This document shows positions 56,801 through 64,000 of a DNA stretch of 64,000 nt, piece by piece. This stretch comes from Monocercomonoides exilis. Lineage: Eukaryota > Preaxostyla > Oxymonadida > Polymastigidae. The position numbers and the translations under genes were made by a program. Every line of letters begins with the position of its first letter. The stretch's first letter is position 1. Location: assembly GCA_001643675.2 (NCBI GenBank), contig LSRY02000016.1, positions 992,001-1,056,000 on the forward strand. Direction: 5' to 3'. The notes under the pieces were generated by a model that saw nothing but the letters and a program-made list of their open reading frames with translations, did no database searches and was not told where the DNA came from.

Positions 56801-59066
56801 AAATATCACATCCTCTGCAACAGATGCATCTCTTTTCTGTGCAGACCAATTATCTGGCAAAGTGCATTTGAGCAACTGTTCACTTTCACAGAGCACATCT
56901 CAATCCAGCAATCCAACAATTGCATCATTCAAATCGTGCTCTGAGATTGCAGTTGATTTGTGCGCTTTCATGGGCAAACAACAAGAACCACTTGCTTCTA
57001 TTGAAATGGATTCAGATGCAATCTGCAGATGGAATGAATCGTTGGTGGAACTATCAGGCAGTGCTGCTATCATCAGAGATTCAACAATGGGAAATGCATC
57101 ACATGGTGCTTTGGGTGTGAGAGGTGGAGTTGTGAGGATTGAGAAGAGTGAGTTTGTGGATAACAATCCGAGAATCGAAGGATATCCATCTGTGAGAAGA
57201 AACATCATCTGTTCTGGTACAGGAACATTGAATGTGATGAGTTTGAAAGGAGGAGATGGATGGGAAAGAAACACATCACTGTGGATTCTGGATGATGGAT
57301 GCCAGCTGTCAGGGCTGAGCGATAACAGACCATCAGCACTGTTCATTCCTTCGCTGGAGAGTGTGGAGACAGAACAAAAGGGGGAGTTCACAACACTGCA
57401 CTTCAAGGGATTGCTCCTTCTCCCCTGCAATCTATCGTTCTCTGTGATTGTGATCATTGGAGAAGAAGAGGCTGTTGAGCCACACTCCATTGAAAGAGAT
57501 GGGTTTATATCAGAAGAGGCTGTTGTTGCAGACATTTCATCAGCTATTATTGAGCAAGCATCTGATGAATCCGAGGTATCTGTAGCAATACAATTTGGAA
57601 GAATCGAGTCACCCTCATCAACAGATCGAATTATTCTCAAAAACAAAAGTGAATCTGGTTCAAAAGGAGATGAAAGAATTGTTGAAGGTGGAAAGAAAGA
57701 AAAATCATTTTGGCCAATTATTGTGATTGTGTGTGTTGTATTTGTTGTGCTTCTGCTTGTAATTGTTGTTATTCTGGCTGTTCGGTGGAAGAAAGCAAAG
57801 AACGAAGCAGAAGATCTGAGAGAGATTGTGAATGACAACATCAGAAAGGATCCAAAGGCGTTTGAGATGGTGACGATGGAGATGTCACCTGAGGAGCAGT
57901 GGAGGAGAGCAGAGAGAGAGGCCGAGAAAAAGAATGAAGAGAGGATCAAGAAGAGAATATATGAGACGAATATGCAACATTCAGAATCATCGGAGCATCT
58001 TCTCTCTGAGAGCGGATCGACTGAATACATTCTTGGAAAAGATTCAGACAAGATTCCTCAATGGGCACTGGAGAAAGATGAGGAAGAGGAGGATGATACA
58101 AGAAAAAGAACACCTTCACCTTCCATCTCTTCCACATCCACAACTGATTCAGATTCAACATTTGTTCGAGGAGAGGATCTGTGTCCCACCACTTCATCAA
58201 TGTCGAACTTGGTGGATGCCATGGCGTGCTCATCCCCTCATGAGAAGCTGATTGTGGATCTGAGGGATTCGCTGTTCATGCTGCTTCATGGAAGGAACAA
58301 GACAAAGGAGATGGCGATTGGGAGTTTGAAGGAGAGGGAGCAGACGGCTGCTCAGATCCTGTTCTGGGTGGCCAATCTTGCGCTCCATTCCTTTGACGAA
58401 ATGGAAAATGAGCTTTCCTCTTTGGCCAATCTCAGTCCTCACATCGTGCTGTTCTCAGAGCACATGGTCATCTGCATTGCCCTCCACTCCGACTGCTCGT
58501 CAGACTCTGACACTTCCTCCATCTCTTCAACCTCCACCATTGCCACATCTTCCTCTGATGTTTCTGTGAAGAGCGAGAGATTCACAAAATCACCTCCTCC
58601 TTCATCCGCCTTTGAGGATGAGGATGACAACAGAAAAGAGTGCATGAGGTGGAAGGCGCCCGAGCTTCTGATCAACAAGAAGCTGGGAGCAACAAAGGAG
58701 TCAGTTGTGTTTTCAATTGGGATGATGTTGTGGGAGTGTTTGACACTGAATATTCCGTTTGGAGAATATGAGGCAGAGATGGCTGGGCAGAAGATCCAAC
58801 GAGGAGAAACGCCAAATCTTGATGGAATCAACGCATCATCTCCTTTCTTCGGTCAATTGATCTCTATGTCGATTTCGTCTCATTCATCGCAGCGTCCGAG
58901 CCTCACCGATATGAAGCGCTATCTTATTGGGAATTTTCCACCAGGAGCAGCAATACTGACAGTTTCAGATGCAATTGGTCTTCAATGTGCTTCAAATGGG
59001 AACGAAGAAGGTGGCTCGTCTTGCATTGGAAATGGAAGTGAAAGTGTGGGAAACATTTTGTCCTGA
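50835..59066 (+). CDS. Giant single-exon beta-helix membrane protein with pseudokinase-like tail
   Basis: One frame of 2743 residues starts at ATG 50835 with a signal peptide (MNSVFPCVAVALLLQYCCCA). The ectodomain, about 2,250 residues, is made of beta-helix turns with GGAI/GGGI motifs (NGGAIYFR, GRGGAIYVQ, GERGGAVLF-like) and regular Cys. One membrane span (FWPIIVIVCVVFVVLLLVIV, residues about 2292-2318) is followed by a coiled juxtamembrane part, a Ser/acidic linker and a kinase-like lobe (about 2600-2710). RWKAPEL, SIGMMLWECLT and a terminal RPSL motif are kept. HRD, DFG and the subdomain-IX Asp are missing, so it is predicted to be inactive. Surface adhesion or sensing is inferred. No TAA or TAG occurs in 2743 codons. 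Confidence 0.92.
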   Translation: MNSVFPCVAVALLLQYCCCAVPPCEINHSSSDSRSPMSKMSSSLFDSFPDLLSENRKLEHNNKYSCFNGIIQEINSSLEISSLCCALPPSCSQFVLTQNSYLSLHGCCVVCCRTASKSPIMCFSGCMLLSNISMCSSDALKALPSLVSSLPESFSLFSQNMLEIDQSNFGSFCVSSHPFCSSPSLISVRIGHSSFSNISSLTKPEPSKPDESILFHLSTKMRCCSFEAVSDAIDGGIVPSMNELRHSLNLFNSSFRACARTPRPNEAQHGTQENPINVSSRIGLPDGNHEFEWCEWIDLLKYEGNGGAISCTVSSANVSIHNCIFQNCSAGDNGGAIYFRSITIANVTKTNFFACRAGTCGGAIFQYENTAVAQIIYFLKCDLCNCPTEGNVGTALYNAFYYFPTSGTIKISSCIFEGNTGQDAYGSITFGDSPGSKPSSFSIDNCLFHKNILTSASSTRGGAAISFTPSSSWMSGFKFISFCLFDGNTAANGRGNDVFFHNSFVIESPFYNCFSTTKEKRIWNNNTADNHTVNDWLTFKILELFVKSDGTNKSECGVSEADACKTLEYAVELIDVICEWKVILLPCSFSPSLCVDIGAKHIEMNGNDKAACFVQTSMLPSGASVSLFSISLGSLSASSFSIVHNSFQSPSPSLFILTQQAATLAISDLAITGSSSAIIFSSSLFMVLFGSISVSSSNISSVALASAPLFHFGNPSDVVNITSTGMSDVIRSDGGAALVADSDGSLLLSVSSCEFVRCGCSKSADGGSHLLRIGNGNSVEIDGCSFTECFAGSEGGKGGALCANVEMGEGGGGKMIVSKSKFEGCECSEESGRGGAIYVQLKGSAEAFRLTQPMFGGNKAKWGKTVFIAAGHIDEEDVRNWLDWSLTEAELGCLDDIEGVETEAAYGDVVLPLVVFLWENFTGPVHVGGSRAADFGACGFAEAPCSSISRGLALRFSLAESGVIQLHAPFVLSEEVAVPEGEWRMGCGEELKVGIDVSVSPEISQEGVIVSGSSFSIEKIVMNVKSLHSGIEYLMMSVGGVLRVSSCEVDLREATMGMGLVAGRGGEVEIEDVKMSGNGLEWGVSVISFKGGNGGGWLEMTRCNISGININGGAESGSGVEWMNGGLLEMSECNLSGIVSESGNGGGVRVVIEKTGTKAGNDESEPMVKLSGCIFDGCCVEGEGRMGGGVCVECVEYGNVDSTVANTDIVIEGCQFKGCEAPTSGAGGGYGGGVMIGLEEGGDGFVVRNPDFGEGGSKPNKAKYGSNMFVQSAELRGSITNTTLPFMDGMRGEEGIEEQFMGYDGSDRTNAIPLVYFFEEIGAEVYVGSGGADTVVCGFEGYPCRSLHYTVTRLEGGEGKRIVVSGESEVEREVDVSGVDMRCASGSLPCVVRCLKEVGGNTGIVIVNTKRCVIHGIGFAIPCSFGNGDKRLITSHEVEGVLEVEESSFGIDEWESGSIAFVMITVSEGTLLCTRMSIQSISTSCSLICLENSGTINMSSSNLSDVECEGCIALDVEVVLSEDPEMGMSSTKMAHDKSNNNIMANIEVNECVFSRVEQKNGNAPGLLRGATITGLTLRVNNTTLEGCGSSSSERGGAVLFDLGDDGSVTWEDCRASECFAKSSGRGGVIFFDCSSSTQAPLPFRFSNIDFSANTALRGRDVYVRCTNIDTQINETQFNIDFGTSFNRTFAIWGCTMQTFEDEEDLLLKMLPFMDYVVFSSSTAPEASDAIHCGSSSAPCESVNVGLRHVISGTYSILFIFNDSLIAGPASARDVAIRSADRMEAATVHLDQPVNGAEEEGIIACTLRVEIELITFAFGAHFSSPHPSLLCVKSGSLVLSRTMFSAQDMLNTPSASNEQTLQLSMVSVAQGSLSILQSRIASMRIALPFLMIEMASTVNVSHLDVSEVFFTGNVMELHNASEVHMESVRLENVVANGSCVIVDDCVNVSVEKLACSNTQANGSVFKIHSTNPGSNSNGNWNVSLVDLCISNITSSATDASLFCADQLSGKVHLSNCSLSQSTSQSSNPTIASFKSCSEIAVDLCAFMGKQQEPLASIEMDSDAICRWNESLVELSGSAAIIRDSTMGNASHGALGVRGGVVRIEKSEFVDNNPRIEGYPSVRRNIICSGTGTLNVMSLKGGDGWERNTSLWILDDGCQLSGLSDNRPSALFIPSLESVETEQKGEFTTLHFKGLLLLPCNLSFSVIVIIGEEEAVEPHSIERDGFISEEAVVADISSAIIEQASDESEVSVAIQFGRIESPSSTDRIILKNKSESGSKGDERIVEGGKKEKSFWPIIVIVCVVFVVLLLVIVVILAVRWKKAKNEAEDLREIVNDNIRKDPKAFEMVTMEMSPEEQWRRAEREAEKKNEERIKKRIYETNMQHSESSEHLLSESGSTEYILGKDSDKIPQWALEKDEEEEDDTRKRTPSPSISSTSTTDSDSTFVRGEDLCPTTSSMSNLVDAMACSSPHEKLIVDLRDSLFMLLHGRNKTKEMAIGSLKEREQTAAQILFWVANLALHSFDEMENELSSLANLSPHIVLFSEHMVICIALHSDCSSDSDTSSISSTSTIATSSSDVSVKSERFTKSPPPSSAFEDEDDNRKECMRWKAPELLINKKLGATKESVVFSIGMMLWECLTLNIPFGEYEAEMAGQKIQRGETPNLDGINASSPFFGQLISMSISSHSSQRPSLTDMKRYLIGNFPPGAAILTVSDAIGLQCASNGNEEGGSSCIGNGSESVGNILS

Positions 59067-59859
59067 TGACGACGATAATGATGATGGAACTGATTGTGCT
59101 TCTTTTTTCTTTCGATGTGTTGTTCGAATAAGAAAGAGAATTTTTGTCAATTTGATTTCTGACTTTTTTTTTTCATTTTTTTGAAGATTCTGACAATTTG
59201 AAAATTTGTAGGCCTCTGTTTGTTGTTTGCTTGTTTATCAATATGTTGTTTGCATTTTTTGGGAGAATATGTGGTGCAATGCCAGTTTCCCTGTTAATTT
59301 GCAAGACATGTGCGTGCAGACAAAATTTATGATATTTCAAATTTCTGTATTTTGAACACCAAATATTCGATTTCTTTCTTCGAATGATTGCGAATTCTGA
59401 AAGAATAATGAACTGAAGAATTCATTTTCAGTAATGTCCCTCCATTGAAAGCTTCAATTTTCATCTTTGAACAACTTTTCTTTTCTTATCCAATCACATT
59501 TTTTATGAGTATTAATTATTTCAAAATTTATATATGTATTCATTTTCAATTGAGATTGAACAATTAGGTTCAAATGTTGCATTTTAATTTGTCACTTTAA
59601 GTTTTCAATTCACTGTCAAGTTTGTTATTCCTGCTTGTTAAGTATTTTTGTTGAATTTTTTGTTGAGAAAATTTGCTCAAATAATTTCTTTTTCTTTCCT
59701 TTTTTATTAAAGAATTTGATAATTTCGCAATGGAGCGAATCAACAAACGCAAGGAGCAGGTTTGCTCCTCGATAATGAGTATTGATTGTCAAGTATATGT
59801 GGTTTTAGATCAAACTTCGCCAACAATTTTATTTCTATAACATACCATTGTCCGCAGTG
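59067..59859. other. AT-rich spacer before the retroelement
   Basis: This is the 3' flank of the beta-helix gene. A small palindrome (AGGAGCAGGTTTGCTCCT) lies at about 59753-59770, just before composition shifts to higher G+C. The left end of the retroelement is probably near here but could not be fixed. Confidence 0.4.
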
Positions 59860-59862
59860 TAG

Positions 59863-60105
59863 ATGACACAAGATACTGTTAGAATGCCAAATCGAGAAGG
59901 CAAGGACAGAGGATTTGATCATATACACAGACTTTCAAGAGTAGAAAACATGATCGAAGAAATTACCAGAAGCCAAACATGGCCAATGCAGTCCGGAGCC
60001 ACGGGAATGTTACCAATGAGAAAGGTGAAGAGGGAACGACTGAAAAGAAGAAGCAGATCGAGATCAAGCGAGTCGGAGTCGGATGAAAATTTTTTTAGAA
60101 TCTGA
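59863..60105 (+). CDS. Small basic ORF at the 5' end of the DIRS-like element
   Basis: This 80-residue frame has an alternative start at MPNREGKDRG and ends with an Arg/Ser then Ser/Glu-rich stretch (RRSRSRSSESESDENFF) and TGA at 60103. It overlaps the following Gag-like frame. A run of seven T at 60090-60096 lies at the overlap, and a minus-one slip there would enter the next frame directly at a TAG (60096). It may be the true N-terminus of Gag or a separate nucleic-acid-binding peptide. Confidence 0.45.
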   Translation: MTQDTVRMPNREGKDRGFDHIHRLSRVENMIEEITRSQTWPMQSGATGMLPMRKVKRERLKRRSRSRSSESESDENFFRI

Positions 60106-60158
60106 TCGCGAGAGGGAAACAACAAAAGCGTGAGAGATTACGGCGTACATACATCCGA

Positions 60159-61721
60159 ATGAAGAGACGGGGAGACGAAGAGAACAGTGACTGGGATTTG
60201 GCAGAGTTGGAACGGCAAGAAGAAATGGAAGGAACAAAAGACTTCATCAGAATCTTTCCCTGGGAGTGGTTGACACACCTGAGACAGGCGAGCGAGTTGA
60301 GGAAGTTTATTGAATTTTGCAAAGCTGGCTCGATAAGAATGAGCGATGACATATTATATACATTTATTCCGGAGAGCGAGAAGGAATTTGTCACGGTACA
60401 CACGGATACAAGCTGGAACGCGCTAGCCAGAACAGCCATCACAACAAATGGGAGAAGAGATTCACCAGAAGCGAGCCGAGCAATTGAACTCCTCCAGCCT
60501 GCCCTAGAATCGGGCTTTGAAGCAGAGAAAGCGATCGCAGCACTAACAGTAAAGGAACAAGAGAAGGCGCACCTCATGGAAGAGGAGAAAGAACGACTGA
60601 GAGGACTGTTTTGTGCCTATGCGCTTATTGCCGAAGGTATCAGCAGAATAAACATACTGAAAGTGATACCCCAATCGGGTTGGGAGAGCGCGAAAGGCTT
60701 TTAAGAAAGTGGAATGTCCAAAGAGGTGAAAGAGAACCTGAAGAAGCTGGTAGAGAGCACAAGCTTTTTTCAAGCAGAGGGAGATCAATAGGATACGGTG
60801 CATCTCCCGACTCCACAACAGGTTTCGGGCCTGCAACCGCCAGAAGGGGACTCCCGAGAATATATAGTTCGGGAAGGAGCACCCAGGGTTTTGTATTCAG
60901 ACAGCTCCAGAGAAGGGGAAAAGGAAAAAACTTCACATGTTTCAGAGGGAAGAAGAGGACACACCAGTTCCAAGCACAGTTTGTCCCAACCATCGCTGGG
61001 AGGCCATTCCCTATCATTGGACCGTCGCCCCCATCCCCACCAAGGACTCAAGGAGGTACTGTAGTGGATTCAACAATTGGAGCAAGTGAAAGGTCGTAGG
61101 AGTAAGGAGGAAAAGAGAGCCGCGCTTTGCCGCGAGACCGAGAGAATAGAGAGAGAGTCCATTTCCAGCAAAATGATTACACAACAAGAAACCGCAGCTC
61201 TTTGCGAGATGAGATCAGAGACGGAAGTTCCGAAACAGTTCGTGAATATCGGAAATGTGGTGAGTTGGATTGATCAAGAGAAGAAAAGAGCACGGGAAAC
61301 CACAGTGAATCGCGCGATGGGGATATTGAGAGAAGAGGCGCAACACGAGACAACGAAAACAGAAGAAGACTCTGCATATCCCCGAGTGAAGGAACAGACG
61401 AGCGAGAGGAGGAACGAGAAGAGTGTTTTGAGAGCTTCTGGGACTGTTACAGAGCCTCCAGTTGGGACTGCTCGGGAGGAGAACTCGTAGACAGTTATTG
61501 AAGATATTCTCGAAGGGGAAGAGTATACACAGATTCAGTTTGGCCACAAGACGCCAGAAGTGAAGAGGAGCGTAGCAAGTGGATCACCGAAGGAGCCACT
61601 TCCGGGGAGACTAGTGAACAGACTGAGCGAGTGGAAGAAGATTGGGGAAGACAAACAAGTGAGCCGTGGTATAAGAGCTCAATGGAAAAGTCCCCAGGAT
61701 CCGAGCTCACTCGAGGAGTGA
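60159..61721 (+). pseudogene. Gag-like ORF of the DIRS-like element, interrupted by four TAA/TAG codons
   Basis: The frame starts at ATG 60159 (MKRRGDEENSDWDLAELE) and stays in register to TGA 61719. It has in-frame TAA 60702 and TAG 60789, 61062 and 61488. Recognisable parts are FPWEWLTHLRQASELRKFIE, a helical stretch EASRAIELLQPALESGFEAE and a Pro/Ser/Gln-rich middle. A charged C-terminal part contains LVNRLSEWKKIGEDKQVSRG. No zinc knuckle is seen. The role inferred is coat or RNA packaging, by position. Under the standard code it is dead. If TAA/TAG were glutamine it would be one intact protein of about 520 residues. Other stops in this frame are absent and no frameshift is needed. Confidence 0.65.
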
Positions 61722-61745
61722 AAACACAGACAAGAGTTTCGGGGG

Positions 61746-63467
61746 ATGAAGGAGATGATGAACAATTATTTATCCCTCTTGGAGGAGGAGTTGAAGGATG
61801 GAGTTGTGAAGCCCATATAGGAGTCGGAGGTGAAGTGGTTCAACCCGACATTTATGGTGATAAAGAAAAACGGAAAGAGGAGAAAGATCCTGGATTGCAG
61901 AGCTCAAAATGAGGAAGTGCAGGGAAAACACTTCAAGATGGATTCCCAGGAGAAAGTGGTGGAACTCCTGGAGGAGAACGACTGGATGACAACTCTGGAT
62001 ATATCGCGTGCATACCAACATGTCAAAGTGGACGAGAAATTCAGTCCCTATCTGTGCTTCAGCTTCCAGAAGCAATGCTATGCTCACATAGGGATGCACT
62101 TTGGAGCAAAAGACACGCCCAGAGTTTTCACGAAGATAATGAGACTCGCAGCGTCAAATATCAAAGAACATTGGAATGTGAAGCTTGTTATACACCTGGA
62201 CGACATTCTCCTCATGCACCCAGACAGGGATGCATTAAGATCGATCTCACAGGAGATAGCCCAGTTCCTGAGAAATCTGGGCTGGATACTGTCGGAAGAG
62301 AAACTGAATTTGGAACCCGAAAGGAGCGTGTAGTTTCTGGGATGGTTGTGGAACTCAGAGAAGATGGAAGTGACGCTCCAAGAAATGAAGAGAGTGCTGC
62401 TCCTGGAGGATGTGCGAAAATGGATCGCACATGCAAAGAAAAGGAGGAGACAAAGGACGAGGGACCTAGCAGCACTCCTTGGGAGGCTGAATTTTGTGAG
62501 GTTACAACGCCCACCAGCGAGTTTGTGGATGAAGCGCAAGCAATACGTGCTGAGGCAGGCAATAGCCCTCGGGGGCTGGAAGGGAACGGTGAGAGTCAGC
62601 CCAATGATGTAAGGAGAATTAACACATTGGAGGAAAACCCTGCAAGAGAATAGACCAAGGAGTCTGAAGAGAAGGAACAGATCAGCAGAACTTACAACTG
62701 ACGAGTCAAAGCTTTGATGTGGTGCAATGTTAACAATACAGAAAGAGAACAAAGAGGAGAAGATGAATGTCCACGGGAGTTGGACCCTCCAGGAGAGTGC
62801 GTTAGCGATAAACGAAAAGGAGTCCAGAGCAGTGTTGAGGACTTTGATAAGGAAAGGATCATGGCTGCAACAACAGAAGATAGACCATATTCGTCTAAAG
62901 ATAGACAACATGTCTACGAGATGGACAATATAGAAGAAGAGGGGAGCGCCATCGCTCATCCCAACACTGAGAGCATTGGAGAAGAGACTGAACAGCCTGG
63001 ACATATCAATACAGACGGAACATCTCCCGGGAGAACAAAACACGGAAGCAGATGCACTCAGCCGGATTGCGAAAAAGCCGGATTATGCGCTGAAGGGTGA
63101 GAAAGTCGCAGAGATATTATAAACAATCGCACCGAGAATACCAGATACAATTTTGGAACAGATTACTTCGGTATTCCGCGGAAGTACTTGGAAACTATCC
63201 TGTCTGAGAGGGAGGAGAGAGAGAGAAATGCAAGGAAACGAGATAGTACTAGTACACCCGTTCCTGAGAAACATCGGACGGACCATGAAAGAGAAGGTGA
63301 AGGAAGCCCAGAGGGAACTTACGATTCTGATTCTGCCAGCCTGGCGGGGGCAGACCTGGACCCCGCTACTGCAGCCTGGGCATTCGATAAAGACCCTGGG
63401 GACATATCAAGAGTGCATGATACCGGGAACGAAGATGAGAAGGGAAGGCTGGAAACTACCCCCATGA
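61746..63467 (+). pseudogene. Reverse transcriptase-RNase H of the DIRS-like element, with in-frame stops
   Basis: This is in the same frame as the Gag-like ORF, with a start candidate at ATG 61746, 25 nt after its TGA. RT motifs are WFNPTFMVIKKNGKRRKILD, MTTLDISRAYQHVKVD (first catalytic Asp), GAKDTPRVFTKIM, VIHLDDILLMH (catalytic Asp pair) and FLGWLW. RNase H keeps all four acidic positions: TTDES, INEKESRAV, KIDNMSTR and NTEADALSR. In-frame stops are TAG 61818, TAG 62331, TAA 62610, TGA 62715, TAG 62931 and TAA 63120. The frame closes at TGA 63465, which overlaps the ATG of the recombinase frame. TGA 62715 stands where RNase H of this group usually has Trp (S-x-x-W-G). No frameshift occurs in 1.7 kb. 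Confidence 0.8.
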
Positions 63468-64000
63468 GAGGTGATAAGCGTTAAACTGGAGAGGAAAATA
63501 TCCAAGGAAGGGACCTCTTCTATGCATGGGAAGAACACGTTGGAGCAAAGGACATTGCAGAATCAATTTTGAGAAATCAAAAGAGTGAAAAAGATACGTG
63601 GAGGGTGATGCTGAGATTTAAACAATTCTTGGATAGAGAGCGCATGGATGACATTGACCCCCTCACAACCAAAGATGCAAAATGGATAATGGCAGAGTTT
63701 ACCGAAACGCTTTCGAATACGAACCTCTCAAGCGGAGTGATTCATCAGACAGTACGGAAAATACTGGATTCCATCAACCTATTTAGAGAAACAAAGATTG
63801 ATCGAGAGGACATAGAAATTTTTCTAAAAACTTATGTGGGAGATAAGCCGAGAAAGGGCAAACGGTTCAAGACGATGTTATATCTTCCAATAATCACCAA
63901 ATGGGCAGAAGCCACCCATGAGATGACGGACCCACAGATCCTCCAAAGGAGAGCTCTCATCCTTACCATGATTTTTGGTGCTTTAAGTCCAGCAGAGCTG
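63464..64000 (+). CDS. Tyrosine recombinase of the DIRS-like element, N-terminal part
   Basis: The frame opens with ATG 63464 overlapping the previous stop (ATGA), meets TAA at 63482 after MRGDKR, then is open to the edge. It reads DLFYAWEEHVGAKDIAESIL, EKDTWRVMLRFKQFLD, TTKDAKWIMAEFTETLSN and HQTVRKILDSINLF (core-binding helices). The catalytic domain starts MLYLPIITKWAEA-TH and LILTMIFGALSPAEL. In tyrosine recombinases the last block normally reads G-x-R-x-x-E-L with the first catalytic Arg. Here Ser (AGT, 63986-63988) appears at the expected place, so this copy may be inactive or the alignment shifted. The remaining catalytic residues (H-x-x-R, Tyr) lie beyond the window. Confidence 0.75.

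Larger units (their letters stand above)
59860..64000 (+). mobile_element. DIRS-like tyrosine-recombinase retroelement, right end off-window
   Basis: The order is a small basic ORF, a Gag-like region, reverse transcriptase, RNase H and tyrosine recombinase. That order, an RT with FNPTFMVIKKNGKRRKILDC and LVIHLDDIL, and a recombinase in place of a DDE integrase define the DIRS/YR group. These elements integrate through a circular intermediate and lack target-site duplications. Base composition is clearly richer in G+C than the host spacer. One frame (codon starts divisible by 3) is in register from 60096 to 63467 but carries ten TAA/TAG codons. The termini (inverted or split repeats) were not identified. 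Confidence 0.85.

Noticed and set aside
6450-59066. UAA/UAG = Gln as the code of the host nucleus
   Set aside because: About 5,800 codons of three beta-helix frames and all conserved genes contain no TAA/TAG, and SF3B6, SLC44 and the lipase end at TAA.
63188-63484. A 98-residue plus-strand frame overlapping RNase H
   Set aside because: Charged, domain-free sequence in the alternate frame of a conserved coding stretch; only its last codons belong to the recombinase start.

Overview
The window is nuclear DNA of an AT-rich, intron-bearing protist. The best guess is an oxymonad (Preaxostyla) close to Monocercomonoides. That is an inference from protein families: giant secreted beta-helix proteins that end in one membrane segment and a kinase-like tail, a helical-repeat family ending in EISSYLVNA-type motifs, and very short GT-AG introns (about 44-110 nt in the core genes). 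The conserved host genes use the standard code. TAA ends SF3B6, the lipase, SLC44 and a coiled-coil gene; TGA ends WDR48, PUS3 and the beta-helix genes; no TAA or TAG occurs as a sense codon in them.

Layout. 1-3667 (minus) and 6450-15709 (plus) hold two divergently transcribed beta-helix genes. Their ectodomains share an exact inverted repeat (1-2060 against 8244-10303), and between them lies a decayed Merlin/IS1595-like transposase (4424-5495). 17017-23339 (minus) is an eight-exon WDR48/UAF1 homologue. It is followed by SF3B6 (minus) and PUS3 (plus), which diverge from a 48-bp spacer, then a seven-exon monoacylglycerol-lipase-like gene, an SLC44 choline-transporter-like gene (minus) and a multi-exon coiled-coil gene with an axonemal-dynein-light-chain flavour (minus). 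35.3-45.5 kb carries a helical-repeat family gene and a broken copy of it, a 412-bp hairpin MITE, a decayed pogo/Tigger-like transposase and a doubtful proline/serine-rich ORF. 45.6-50.8 kb looks like a gene graveyard. 50835-59066 is an intact 2743-residue beta-helix protein whose cytoplasmic tail is nearly identical to that of the gene at 10.6-15.7 kb.

From about 59.86 kb to the right edge lies the most unusual object: a DIRS-like tyrosine-recombinase retroelement with a Gag-like region, reverse transcriptase, RNase H and the start of a tyrosine recombinase. It is richer in G+C than its surroundings. One reading frame stays in register for about 3.3 kb but contains ten TAA/TAG codons and only two internal TGA codons. 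The RT-RNase H frame then ends at a TGA that overlaps the ATG of the recombinase frame. This fits an element that reads TAA/TAG as glutamine, unlike its host, or an element hit mainly by C-to-T type decay. The sequence alone does not decide between them.
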